The notes under the pieces: generated by a model | Databases searched by the model: none | The model's input: only the letters and a program-made list of their open reading frames with translations | Told to the model about the DNA's origin: nothing | Position numbers and translations under genes: made by a program | Shown: positions 39,630 to 48,647 of the stretch, in pieces | How the letters are laid out: every line of letters begins with the position of its first letter | Position numbering within the stretch: the stretch's first letter is position 1 | Source: Bin87 sp965220505 | Lineage (GTDB): Bacteria > Chloroflexota > Dehalococcoidia > Lucifugimonadales > UBA3495 | Length of the DNA: 64,000 nt | Reading direction: 5' to 3' | Assembly: GCA_965220505.1 (NCBI GenBank) | Contig: CBDCQE010000001.1 | Location: 1,364,001 to 1,428,000 of the forward strand

Positions 39630-40532
39630 TTAGGCGTCTGTCCGCCGTACCTGGAACCCGGCTTCCTCCTCCATCGGCAATACGATGGCCGCGCTATCCA
39701 GGTCTCCCAGTCCCTGCTCAACCGCTTCCGACAGCAGACGATAAGCCAGATCACCGGCGGCGATCGGTGTCCCCAGGTCGCGGGCCATCTCCTGGATGAG
39801 ACCCAAGTCTTTGAGGAACACCCGCAGTTGAGTGCGGACCCCCTCGAAGTCACGGTCCAGCATGGCCGGGGCGTTTCGTCCCAGGAGGAAGCTCTGACCC
39901 CACCCCGAATTGACCAGCTCGAAAACCAGAGCCGGATCCGCGCCGGACTTCGCTCCGAGCAGCATCGCCTCGGCCGCGGCGACCATGTGGACACCCACCA
40001 GCAGTTGGTTCACCAGCTTGGCGGCGGTGCCGGAACCCGTAGGACCCACATGCCGCACTACTGCGCCCATAACATCGAACGCCGGCAGGGCGCGTTGATA
40101 CGCTTCAGCCGGTCCGCCGACCATGATGCTCAGGGTGCCGTCGGTAGCCCGCTCGGTGCCGCCGCTGATGGGCGCGTCGAGGAACATTGCTCCGCGCTGT
40201 TCGGCGGCTTCAGCGCAGGCCTTCGAGGTCGCAGCGCCGACGGTGCTGTGGTCGACGATGATTTGCCCGGGGCGGGCGTTGGGCAGGGCACCGCCGTCAC
40301 CGAGGAGCACTGCCTCGCAGGTCTCAACGTCGGGCAGGCAGGCCAGCACAACGTCGCAATTGGCCATGACCTCCACGGTGGAAGTCGCGGCCGTAGCCCC
40401 GGCGTCGGCGATCTGTCGCACCTTCTCCTGGCTACGGTTGTGAACCGTCAGGTCGTGGCCAGCGCGCAACAGGTTGTAGGACATGGGCAAACCCATGCGC
40501 CCCAAGCCGATGAAACCGATTTTTTCAGCCAA
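39630..40532 (-). CDS. 3-Hydroxyisobutyrate dehydrogenase family oxidoreductase
   Basis: A 300-residue beta-hydroxyacid dehydrogenase. The NAD(P)-binding GFIGLGRMGLPMSYNL, the DAPISGGTERATDG substrate loop and the catalytic K172 in AAKLVNQLL are visible. The enzyme oxidises a beta-hydroxy acid such as 3-hydroxyisobutyrate, tartronate semialdehyde or a related compound. The start is TTG at 40532 with GAGGAGC 7 bases upstream. A second family member starts at the right edge of the window (63871). Confidence 0.9.
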   Translation of the reverse strand: MAEKIGFIGLGRMGLPMSYNLLRAGHDLTVHNRSQEKVRQIADAGATAATSTVEVMANCDVVLACLPDVETCEAVLLGDGGALPNARPGQIIVDHSTVGAATSKACAEAAEQRGAMFLDAPISGGTERATDGTLSIMVGGPAEAYQRALPAFDVMGAVVRHVGPTGSGTAAKLVNQLLVGVHMVAAAEAMLLGAKSGADPALVFELVNSGWGQSFLLGRNAPAMLDRDFEGVRTQLRVFLKDLGLIQEMARDLGTPIAAGDLAYRLLSEAVEQGLGDLDSAAIVLPMEEEAGFQVRRTDA

Positions 40533-40536
40533 GTTG

Positions 40537-40923
40537 TCAGCTCCTCAAACGGGGTTCGTTGGCTACGGCAAGGAGGCGGGCGACAAGGACGTGCGCCCGT
40601 CTCAGGGAATCCAATAATTCCTCGTCAGTCAGGTGCCCGTGATAGAAATGACTATGGCACTCTTCGGCGACGTCGAATTCAGTCATCCAATGGGATTGTC
40701 CGGGAACGTTTGGCAAATGCCGGGCTACGTTTTTCATCGCCCCATGGCTGTTGTAAGGGTGGTGTTGCCGAAGGGCAACGGCTATCAGCGCGTGAGCCAC
40801 AGCACCCCAAACCATTTCCGCCCCTTTTGTCATCTTGCCGACTGCGAATTCTAGTTCTGCTTCGTCCAGCAACTCCAGGGCGGTTCGCCCGTGCCCCGGT
40901 ATCGGCAGAGTAGGAGTAGTCAT
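40537..40923 (-). CDS. Small HEPN-like (PaREP1-like) protein, first of a pair
   Basis: A 128-residue all-helical protein with AEMVWGAVAHALIAVALRQH in the middle and FYHGHLTDEEL near the end, resembling the PaREP1/HEPN-like family. The Arg-x4-6-His RNase motif of active HEPN toxins is not evident, so nuclease activity is doubtful. The next gene (40929) is a paralogue. HEPN pairs are found in stress and defence loci. Confidence 0.6.
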   Translation of the reverse strand: MTTPTLPIPGHGRTALELLDEAELEFAVGKMTKGAEMVWGAVAHALIAVALRQHHPYNSHGAMKNVARHLPNVPGQSHWMTEFDVAEECHSHFYHGHLTDEELLDSLRRAHVLVARLLAVANEPRLRS

Positions 40924-40928
40924 CGGGC

Positions 40929-41291
40929 TTACTCTGCCAACTTCCGCACTCGGGCCATAAACTCGCGCACCACTCGGAGCATCCGGTGGCTGTCCCCATC
41001 TTCCCAAACGAAGCGACCGTAGTGGACTTTGTCTGAGTAGTGATATCCGGCCAAGTACTCGCCGACCAGTATATCCCCCTCCTGCTCGTCGCATTCAGCC
41101 AGTTTTTTCACAACCGGGTACAGGTCAGCTCCATCATGAGGCCAACCTTTTTCAATGGCCACCGCGGTCAAGGTATGGGCAATCGCCTCCCGTAATCGTT
41201 CCGTGGCCGCCAGCGCGTCGCCATTCTCAAACTCCCGGTCGGCGGCGTCCAGGTAGTCCTGGGCAGTTTTCAGTTGCTTTTCCGTTTGCAT
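40929..41291 (-). CDS. Small HEPN-like (PaREP1-like) protein, second of a pair
   Basis: A 120-residue helical protein with the same layout as its neighbour: a TAQDYLDAADREFENGDALAATERLREAI segment (two helices), AIAHTLTAVAIEKGWPHDG, a helix with KKLAE, and a final helix. The ATG at 41291 with GAGGG about 10 bases upstream is preferred over the GTG at 41297. The stop lies 6 bases before the start of the first paralogue, so they are co-transcribed. Confidence 0.6.
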   Translation of the reverse strand: MQTEKQLKTAQDYLDAADREFENGDALAATERLREAIAHTLTAVAIEKGWPHDGADLYPVVKKLAECDEQEGDILVGEYLAGYHYSDKVHYGRFVWEDGDSHRMLRVVREFMARVRKLAE

Positions 41292-41361
41292 CCCCACATT
41301 CCCTCTGAACTGTGCCGTGTGATCAGCATAGCGCAGGGATATAACCGGGGCAACGCGGTTA

Positions 41362-42153
41362 CTAGATCAGCCCCTCGGCGATGGCCGCCGCTTCGACCAG
41401 ATCCCATCCGTCTTCGATTCCGGGCATCAGCCGGTCGCAGGCCTCGGCCTTGAGCACCGCCCGCCCGACCTCGTCGCTGTCGTCCACGGACACCAACGCC
41501 GCCGTCACCTGGGCGGCCTCGGCCGGATCCACTTCGGGCCGGGCGGTGAAGCAGCAGTGGCTGTAGCCGGGGCTGCTCCAGAACACTTTCAGTTCGTCAG
41601 TGTTGATACCGTGCCGCTCACCCAGGGTTTCAAATGAACGGGCGCTGATGGCTCCCGCGTCGTAGACACGGTTCAACACCTGGAGGGCCACGTCAACCTG
41701 GTCGGAACTGTGCTGCTGGTCGCGCTGGTCATAGAAATCGGCCGCCGCCAGCGTACGAGATGGGTGGACACCCATCTGCTTGAGGAAATAGACGGGCAGA
41801 AGACCGGCTTCGACCGAGTCCCGGGCCGCGAAAGCGAAGCGGGTACCGGGCAGGTCTTCCACGGTGTCAATCGCGGAATCGGCACGGGTGATAAACCTGG
41901 TGGTGAAACCGATATCGACATCGCGCACAGCCAGCACCGGCGCTCCGTCGGGCAACGCGCGGCGCATCTTGACGTGGGACAGCGGGCCGTTCCACGCCAG
42001 GTTGATTTCTCCGCGCGTGAAAGCGTCCACCATCTCATCGTAGCCGGAATAGAGCACCCAATCGAACTCAACGCCGTTGCGGCGGAACACCGTTTCCAGC
42101 GCGCGGCAAAGGTCGAGGTGTGCCGGAGAACCTGTTGCGCCCATTCGGATCAT
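41362..42153 (-). CDS. PhnD-like phosphate/phosphonate-type substrate-binding domain protein without signal peptide
   Basis: A 263-residue protein with the type II periplasmic-binding fold seen in PhnD/NMT1 proteins: YSGYDEMVDAFTRGEINLAWNGPLSHV and the DLPGTRFAFAARDSVEAGLLPVY hinge. The ATG at 42153 lies 8 bases after AGGAGG; a GTG at 42162 overlaps that site. No signal peptide or lipobox precedes the domain, so it is predicted cytoplasmic, which is unusual for a binding protein. No permease or ATPase is adjacent, so it may be a sensor rather than a transporter. Confidence 0.75.
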   Translation of the reverse strand: MIRMGATGSPAHLDLCRALETVFRRNGVEFDWVLYSGYDEMVDAFTRGEINLAWNGPLSHVKMRRALPDGAPVLAVRDVDIGFTTRFITRADSAIDTVEDLPGTRFAFAARDSVEAGLLPVYFLKQMGVHPSRTLAAADFYDQRDQQHSSDQVDVALQVLNRVYDAGAISARSFETLGERHGINTDELKVFWSSPGYSHCCFTARPEVDPAEAAQVTAALVSVDDSDEVGRAVLKAEACDRLMPGIEDGWDLVEAAAIAEGLI

Positions 42154-42218
42154 GTTGGTCACCTCCTGTTGGGTCAGGTGCAGTGCGGGCCTTCTGGGAC
42201 GCAGGTGTACTCGCAGAG

Positions 42219-43779
42219 CTACGACCCGTCGCCCGCGGCCATTTCCGCGGCGGGGGTTGTTCCGGTCAGCTCCGCCCGTTCCATCGGGCTGGCGCGCATC
42301 AGCGTTGCCGGGACGATGGCCAGGATGGCGATGATGCCGGCGGCGCGGAAGAAGCTGTGGAACAGGTCCAGGCTGGCGTGACTGACCACTTCCCGCCGCT
42401 CCGCGGCCGGCAGGGCCACCGTTTCGTCAAAGATGGTCAGCAGCTCGTTGACGCCCCACGCCGACAATGCGGCCATTCCCAGCGTCATCCCCAGCATCCG
42501 CGCCACCACGATCATTGACGCCGATACCGCCCGGTAATCCACCGGGGCCGACAGGATCGCCCGGTGCATCAGCGGGGCGATGACCAGCCCGAACCCGACG
42601 CCGGCGATTACCATGTCAATGGTCAGTTTCGGGTCGCTGATTTCCACCGGCCAGCCGGGCAATCCCAGCAGAGGCCAACCGCCGACCTGGAACATTCCGA
42701 TGGCAATCAGCGCCAGCCCCGGTATGGTGACCCAGCGGGCGTCAATCCAGCGCAGCAGCAGGCCGCCGACCACGGAGAATATCGGGATCGTCCCCGTCAT
42801 CCGCAGCAGCCACAGCGCCGCGGTCAGCGAGTCCACCGGACGCTCCGGCACGTCCATCACCGTGTTGGCCATAATCACCATGGCAGCCATGGCGACGATG
42901 AGAGCAATCCCCACTAGAAGCTGGGCGATGTTGGCCATCACGAAAGCCCAAGCCCGGAACAGGGCGCCGGACAGCAGCGGCTGCACCGTCCGCCGTTGCA
43001 GCAGCACCAACGCTCCGGTGCTGACCAGAAAAACCCACCAGCAACCAGTAGGGCGTCCAGGAAGACAGCCGGAACAGGCCCTCGTGGGCTACCGCCAGGG
43101 AGAGCAGCACCAGCGCAATGGTGAGCACGATTGCGCCGCGGTAATCCATGCGGGCGTCGGCGAACCGCTGGTTGGGCAGGAACAGCAGGGCGACGGCAAT
43201 GATGGCAGCCTGGGGCACGTTGAGCCAGAATATGCCTCGCCAGCTCCAGATTTCGATGATGGCGCCGCCGCAAGCCGGCCCCAGCATACTACCCGCCTCG
43301 GCAGCGCCGGCGACGATGCCCAGGGCCAGCCCCCGTTTCTCCGGCGACACCAGCGCCGCCGCGATGGCCAGGCTGATGGGCACCGTGCCACCCCCGCCGA
43401 TGGCCTGCACCACCCGCGCAATGACAATCTGATCCAGCGGGTCAATCTGGCCGTTCAGCCACCCCCATTCCCCCGACAGGGCGACCAGCGTCGTTCCGAC
43501 ACAGAAAACCAGAAGGGAGTACTGGTAGATGCGGGTGTAGCCATAAACGTCGGCCAGCCGGCCCAGCAGCGGCATCGCCACGGTGTAGCCCAGCAGGTAA
43601 GCGGTCACCACCCATATAACCGCCTCCAGCCGGGCCAACTGGATTTTCAGGTCAGCCATCACCGCCGGCAGCGCCGTTACCACAACCGTCTGGTCCAGGG
43701 CGGTGATAAAGGTGCCGGTGGCGATGGCCGCTACCATCACCCAGGGAGGGAGTCCGTGCTGTTGCAGTCGGCTTAACAT
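42219..43779 (-). pseudogene. MFS transporter of the DHA2/EmrB type, frameshifted in an A5 (T5) run
   Basis: The first part (43779 to about 43034) encodes six to seven membrane helices with GTFITALDQTVVVTALPAVMADL (residues 22-44) and the motif GRLADVYG. The second part (from about 43028 to 42219) continues in another frame with the remaining helices. The break lies in a run of five A on the plus strand (43029-43033). Removing one base restores GFLVSTGALVLL and a single 14-helix protein. It is either an assembly error or a recent inactivation. It follows the LprG-like lipoprotein gene by 42 bases, the same order as lprG-Rv1410c in mycobacteria. Confidence 0.85.
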
Positions 43780-43821
43780 AGGGACGGTACCGGGACGGCG
43801 GGAGTGGGGAACGGTCGCCGG

Positions 43822-44691
43822 CTACTGCTGGATATTGGAGAGGTCAAGATAGTCGTCGGGTCCGGGGATTTCAATCTCAACGGTGGCATTGTAGTCGCTC
43901 AGCGTTACTTTGCGCACGGTATCGGCGTCGTCAAATTCCCCGATGGGGCCTATGATGCGGGCCTGACGAAGAATTCTCTCCTCGGTATCCGTCCAGACTT
44001 CCACATCTACCCGCTGGCCTTCCACTGGGAAAAGCAGCAGCCAGTCCATTACGGTCGCCGGAGCGTCGCCGGTAATCTTGTAGGCGCTTTTGCCGTCGAT
44101 TTCTTCCTCCCCGGCGAGCACCGGGTCGGCGATGGAGTCGGCGGCGGCGGCGACAATGTCGTTCAGCTCCGTGATCGGGATGGAAATGCTGGAGAAGGGG
44201 CGCTTGGTCCAGTAGCCGGACAGGGGGTCGGTGAGGAAATAGCTGTCGGGAGTTACCGCCATGCGCAGTTCGACGTAAGTGCCGTCCTCAGTAGGGGCAT
44301 CAGGGCCGGAAACGAGGTAGGCGTCAACGGTCATTTGCGCGCCCTGCTCGGCATTCCAGCCGCCTTTGGCAACAGTGGCTTTGGCCTGGACCGTACTCAC
44401 GTAGATGCTGCCGGATTCGTGCTCGACCACAAAGTTGAAAGACTGCGCCTGCCTGAGGTTCTCGGCCGTCTCCACCAGCAGGGCCGCCGGATCCGGCGGC
44501 GGTGTGGGGGTAGGCGTCGGCTGTCCGGCGGCCGGCTGGGCAGCGGGAGCGGCGGCCGGTTCTGACGCAGCGGCCGGAGGATCAGAGCCGCCGCACGCCG
44601 CCGCCAGCAGACCGACGCACAACGCAATCGTAATGCCCCACCAATGCCAACGGCGTTCCATGATTAATCGAATGGCGTTCGCACGCAACAT
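43822..44691 (-). CDS. LppX/LprAFG-family lipoprotein
   Basis: A 289-residue secreted lipoprotein. A basic N-terminus and hydrophobic segment lead to LLAAAC, a lipobox at residues about 28-33. A low-complexity Ala/Pro/Thr linker with a PTPTPPP run follows. The folded domain ends with EIDGKSAYKITG, VWTDTEERILRQARI and VTLSDYNATVEIEIP, matching the LppX_LprAFG domain, whose mycobacterial members bind triacylated lipids (PIMs, lipoarabinomannan, triacylglycerol). The start is ATG at 44691 after GGGGGTG; an alternative ATG is at 44661. The MFS gene follows directly. Confidence 0.78.
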   Translation of the reverse strand: MLRANAIRLIMERRWHWWGITIALCVGLLAAACGGSDPPAAASEPAAAPAAQPAAGQPTPTPTPPPDPAALLVETAENLRQAQSFNFVVEHESGSIYVSTVQAKATVAKGGWNAEQGAQMTVDAYLVSGPDAPTEDGTYVELRMAVTPDSYFLTDPLSGYWTKRPFSSISIPITELNDIVAAAADSIADPVLAGEEEIDGKSAYKITGDAPATVMDWLLLFPVEGQRVDVEVWTDTEERILRQARIIGPIGEFDDADTVRKVTLSDYNATVEIEIPGPDDYLDLSNIQQ

Positions 44692-44797
44692 TTATGTTTG
44701 CACCCCCGGGATAATTTTTTGCATCATCGTCGTCCGAAGCAGAATGCACCGGATCGGCGCGATGGGCAGGACACAGGCACATTGCCATGGTACGAAT

Positions 44798-44820
44798 TCA
44801 ATCCTGATAATCCTGCCACT
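44798..44820. repeat. Copy of the dispersed ATCCTG intergenic repeat
   Basis: AATCCTGATAATCCTGCC lies in the 171-base gap between the LprG-like and beta-propeller lipoprotein genes and matches the other copies in this window. Confidence 0.5.
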
Positions 44821-44862
44821 TGTGACTTGTCGCTGTCCTAGAGTGGATACGTCTGAGCCGGC

Positions 44863-46299
44863 CTATTGGGATGACCAAACTGCCATGCTGCCGTTGGCGA
44901 TATCGTGCAGTCGCCCGCCGTCGCCGGTTTCCACGACGTACACGCGGGAGCCGCCACCGCTGCTGCCGTTGCGCCGCTCGGACAAGTACTGTTGCGTTCC
45001 GGTCACGACCAGGGCGGATCCGTCCGGCGCCCACGGTGAATGGCTCCGCGCGTACTGGTCGAAGAACGCCAGCATCAGGAACGTTTCCCCGCTGGGCGAG
45101 AAACGGAACCCACCGAGAGCGTCGTCGGTATCGTCACCGGCGTCATCGGAGGTCAAACCCTCGGCGATTCTCCACTCCATGGTACGCTCTTCTGGGTTCA
45201 GGGCCACCCAGGCCAAACGCTCTCCCCGGGGCTCCCAGAAGAATCCGAGAACCCAATCGTCCTCCTTGACCGTTCGCTCGGCGCTGCCGTCGACGGCCAA
45301 CAGACGCAGACGGCGGTAGGCAGGTGAGCCAGCAATCTGCCGATCCGCCACCGCGATAACCTCGCCATTGGCAGACCACAGGAAGGCGCACGCCCCTTCG
45401 ACCTCAGCCAACCGTAAGGCGGCGGCATCGAGCTGGTCGGGACGCCCTACCCACAACGCCTCGCTGTCGCCGCCGGGTGCGGACCAGGCCAGCCGGGTGC
45501 CGTCGGGAGACCAGGCCGGCGTCAGGAACGAACGGGACTGGGCCAACGGCTGGACACTGAACTGCTGAGCGTCGTAGTCGGGGCGAACGAGCAGGACGTC
45601 CTCGTTGCTGTGCACCGCCAGCGAAGCGCTGTCGGGAGCCCAGTCGAAATACAGCGGCGCGCCCCGTTGCACCGCCAGTGGTTCACGGGGCGGCCCGGAC
45701 TGGGGCGCAGGAGTGGCATCCACGAGGAACAGGGTCAGCCCTTCCGGGGTTGCGGCCGTGATTCCGAGCTTTTGCCCGTCCGGAGACCATTGGACATAGT
45801 GAGGAGTACCCTCCGCGATGGTCAGCGGGGCCTCGTTCACAAAGGCCGCTCCGCCGACGCCGGTGGAAGATTCCAGTGAGTGGAGACTGATCTGGGCGTC
45901 GCTGGGAGATTCGCCCCGCAGGAGAGAAACGGCGATACGGGACGCATCCGGAGACCACACGGGCCAGCTGTACATGGCCTCACGGCGCCGGGGCTGGGCC
46001 AGGATTCCGCCAGCGCGAGCAACCGCGCCGGTCGTCAGCAGGCTGCGTCCCGAACCGTCGGGATCGGAGGTTACCAGTTGGCCGTCGTTGTCTATGTATG
46101 CAATGCGGTTGATATGCATATGGGCTTCGTTATTCGCGTTGCCACGCGGATTTGCCGTGCACGCCGCCGCGACCAGCAGCACGACTACCGCCGCGACAGT
46201 GAGGCACCAGTGGACGAACACCGGCATCCAGGGAGCCGTCGTACCCATGGGCCACGGGATCAATTTCGAGCGCACGCGCGTAACGGTAGCATCCAACAT
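44863..46299 (-). CDS. TolB-like beta-propeller lipoprotein
   Basis: A 478-residue secreted protein: a hydrophobic segment ending in VVLLVAAAC (lipobox), then WD40/PD40-type propeller blades with repeated WSPDG or WAPDG motifs (at least six). It probably sits on the outer face of the membrane. The upstream start is uncertain; the ATG at 46299 is chosen over the open start at 46368 and a later one at 46248. It lies upstream of the LprG-like gene on the same strand and may be part of the same export system. Confidence 0.78.
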   Translation of the reverse strand: MLDATVTRVRSKLIPWPMGTTAPWMPVFVHWCLTVAAVVVLLVAAACTANPRGNANNEAHMHINRIAYIDNDGQLVTSDPDGSGRSLLTTGAVARAGGILAQPRRREAMYSWPVWSPDASRIAVSLLRGESPSDAQISLHSLESSTGVGGAAFVNEAPLTIAEGTPHYVQWSPDGQKLGITAATPEGLTLFLVDATPAPQSGPPREPLAVQRGAPLYFDWAPDSASLAVHSNEDVLLVRPDYDAQQFSVQPLAQSRSFLTPAWSPDGTRLAWSAPGGDSEALWVGRPDQLDAAALRLAEVEGACAFLWSANGEVIAVADRQIAGSPAYRRLRLLAVDGSAERTVKEDDWVLGFFWEPRGERLAWVALNPEERTMEWRIAEGLTSDDAGDDTDDALGGFRFSPSGETFLMLAFFDQYARSHSPWAPDGSALVVTGTQQYLSERRNGSSGGGSRVYVVETGDGGRLHDIANGSMAVWSSQ

Positions 46300-46478
46300 C
46301 CCAATAAGCAACGGAGGGCGACCGCGTCGTTCACCGGCGGCTCGACTCAAACAGGGATCAGATGGCACAGCGCGAAGTGGACGGCCCCGATTGGCGGTCG
46401 CCGTCGTGAAAACTGTGGTTTAATGCCGGGTATCCCAGAGTCGATGCATGGGCAATCGAGCGAGTCGAAATCACTACG

Positions 46479-48044
46479 ATGACAACACAAAACACCCCCC
46501 CGTCCGGCCGAGTGATAATGGTGCAAGGCACGGCATCCCACGTCGGCAAGAGCGTGCTGGTATCGGCGCTGTGTCGCATATTCCGCCAGGACGGGCTGCG
46601 CGTTGCGCCGTTCAAGGCGCAGAACATGTCGAATAACTCCTTCGTCACGCCGGATGGCGGCGAAATCGGCCGCGCCCAGGCCGTCCAGGCCGAGGCCGCC
46701 GGCGTTGAAGCCCGGGTGGAAATGAACCCGGTCCTGCTCAAACCGGAAGCGGACAGCCACGCCCAGGTCGTGCTGATGGGCCGTCCCCTGACCTCGGCCC
46801 GCGCTCGCGACTATTTCAACCTGAAAGCCACCCTCTGGGAATCGGTATCCAATTCGCTGGACGTTTTGCGCAGCCAGCACGACGTGGTCGTCATCGAGGG
46901 GGCGGGCAGCCCGGCGGAGATCAACCTGAAAGCCACCGAGATCGTGAATATGCGGGTCGCGCTCCATGCCAACGCGCCGGTGCTCCTGTGCGGCGACATC
47001 GACCGGGGCGGCGTGTTCGCGTCGTTGGTGGGTACGTTGCAACTGCTGGACGATGCAGAGCGTGATCGGGTCAAGGGCCTGTTGATCAACAAGTTCCGCG
47101 GCGATGTATCGCTCTTGACCGACGGGTTGACCTGGCTGGAAAACTACACGAGCAAACCCGTGGTTGGCGTGGTTCACCACTTCCGAGACATACACATTCC
47201 CGAAGAGGATTCGGTGGCGCTGGACATTACGCCGCCTCACGCCTCCTCACCAGACGTACTGGACGTGGCGGTGGTGCAGGTCCCCCACATTTCGAACTTC
47301 GACGACTTCGACCCGTTGGCCAGGGAGCCGGGGGTCTCGCTCAGGTACGTGCAGAGCGGCGACCGGCTGGGTCGGCCGGACCTGGTGATCCTCCCGGGCA
47401 GCAAGACAACCATTCCCGACCTGATGTGGATGGAACGGCAGGGATTGTCCCAAGCCGTGATGGGAGCTATGGAGCACGGCTCCGCGATCATCGGCATCTG
47501 CGGCGGCTACCAGATGCTGGGCAAAACCCTGCTGGACCCGGACCGCATCGAGTCGTCAATCGGGGCGGCGGACGGGTTGGGGCTGCTCCCGCTGGTGACG
47601 ACCTTCGCCGGAACCAAGGAAACCCACCGCGTCGAAGCAACCGTCCGGCAAGAGGCGTCCACGCGCGGCCATCTAATGTCGGGCGCCGATGGAGAAACGG
47701 TGATTGGCTACGAGATACACATGGGACGAACCTCGGGCGAAAGCATCATACCGCCGTTCACCGTAGTTGACCGGGCCGATGCCGCCGTCACCCCGGAGAC
47801 GGCGTTTGATGGAGCGCTGGGCGCCAACGGTCGCGTGATGGGAACGTACATCCACGGGCTGTTCCACAACGCCGGCGTCCGGCGGGCAATCCTGGGCGAA
47901 TTGGCCCGGCGCAAGGGCGTAAGCTTGCCCGAGGGAGTGGACGTGGCGCGCGACCGGGAGTACGACCGGCTCGCCGATTGGGTGCGGGACAGCCTGCGCA
48001 TGGACCTGGTATACGACATGGCGGGACTGACGCCGGCGCTATGA
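46479..48044 (+). CDS. cobQ: Cobyric acid synthase
   Basis: A 521-residue glutamine-dependent amidotransferase for cobyrinic acid diamide. The N-terminal ATPase domain has VIMVQGTASHVGKS as the P-loop and QNMSNNSFVT. The C-terminal domain has the glutaminase Cys C341 in GICGGYQMLG and a HGLFHN motif. It amidates four corrin carboxylates in adenosylcobalamin synthesis. No cobalamin riboswitch was seen upstream. Its stop overlaps the cobU start by 4 bases (ATGA). Confidence 0.95.
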   Translation: MTTQNTPPSGRVIMVQGTASHVGKSVLVSALCRIFRQDGLRVAPFKAQNMSNNSFVTPDGGEIGRAQAVQAEAAGVEARVEMNPVLLKPEADSHAQVVLMGRPLTSARARDYFNLKATLWESVSNSLDVLRSQHDVVVIEGAGSPAEINLKATEIVNMRVALHANAPVLLCGDIDRGGVFASLVGTLQLLDDAERDRVKGLLINKFRGDVSLLTDGLTWLENYTSKPVVGVVHHFRDIHIPEEDSVALDITPPHASSPDVLDVAVVQVPHISNFDDFDPLAREPGVSLRYVQSGDRLGRPDLVILPGSKTTIPDLMWMERQGLSQAVMGAMEHGSAIIGICGGYQMLGKTLLDPDRIESSIGAADGLGLLPLVTTFAGTKETHRVEATVRQEASTRGHLMSGADGETVIGYEIHMGRTSGESIIPPFTVVDRADAAVTPETAFDGALGANGRVMGTYIHGLFHNAGVRRAILGELARRKGVSLPEGVDVARDREYDRLADWVRDSLRMDLVYDMAGLTPAL

Positions 48045-48610
48045 GCTCGATTCACCTGGTATTGGGCGGTATTCGGTCGGGGAAAAGCGCTTACGCGGAA
48101 CGGCTGGCAGCCGAAATTGCCGGATGCGAGCCGGCACTGTACGTGGCCACGGGTATCGCCGTCGACGCGGAGATGGAGCAACGCATACAACGACACCGGC
48201 AGCGGCGGCCCCAAAATTGGCAGACCCTTGAAGCTCCGCTCAACCCGGTGGGCGCGCTGCAGGATCGGTCGCGCGCCATGGACCCTCCCACCGTCCTGCT
48301 GCTCGACTCAATGGACGTTTGGGTGTCGAATCTGATGCTGGAGCACGAGGGCACGCCGCGATTGGAATTGGAAGCCCGCATCGTCGGCGCGACGCGACGG
48401 TTTGCTGAATACATTCAGGAGACCGATCGCCAGGCGGTGGTAGTCAGCAGCGAAGTCGGCCATTCGTTGGTTGCCACGACCGCGATGGGCCGCCAATTCC
48501 AGGATCTGCTGGGAACGGTGAACCAGGCGATGGCGGAGGAAGCGGACCAAGTCACCATGGTAGTAGCCGGGTTGCCCGTTCCGATCAAGCCCTCGGGAAC
48601 CACCCGCTGA
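48041..48610 (+). CDS. cobU: Adenosylcobinamide kinase/guanylyltransferase
   Basis: A 189-residue CobU/CobP protein with the P-loop GGIRSGKSAYAE (K15), the LYVATG strand, IQRHRQRRP and W segments, and VVSSEVGHSLVATT. It phosphorylates and then guanylates adenosylcobinamide for the nucleotide loop. The ATG overlaps the cobQ stop (ATGA), so translation is coupled. The downstream gene is pduX. Confidence 0.93.
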   Translation: MSSIHLVLGGIRSGKSAYAERLAAEIAGCEPALYVATGIAVDAEMEQRIQRHRQRRPQNWQTLEAPLNPVGALQDRSRAMDPPTVLLLDSMDVWVSNLMLEHEGTPRLELEARIVGATRRFAEYIQETDRQAVVVSSEVGHSLVATTAMGRQFQDLLGTVNQAMAEEADQVTMVVAGLPVPIKPSGTTR

Positions 48611-48647
48611 CGGGCGGTGGGCCGGCGCAGGGCGATGCGGCGAAACG

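Noticed and set aside
46300..46478. Cobalamin riboswitch upstream of cobQ
   Set aside because: No B12-box-like sequence or the usual long leader is visible in the gap.
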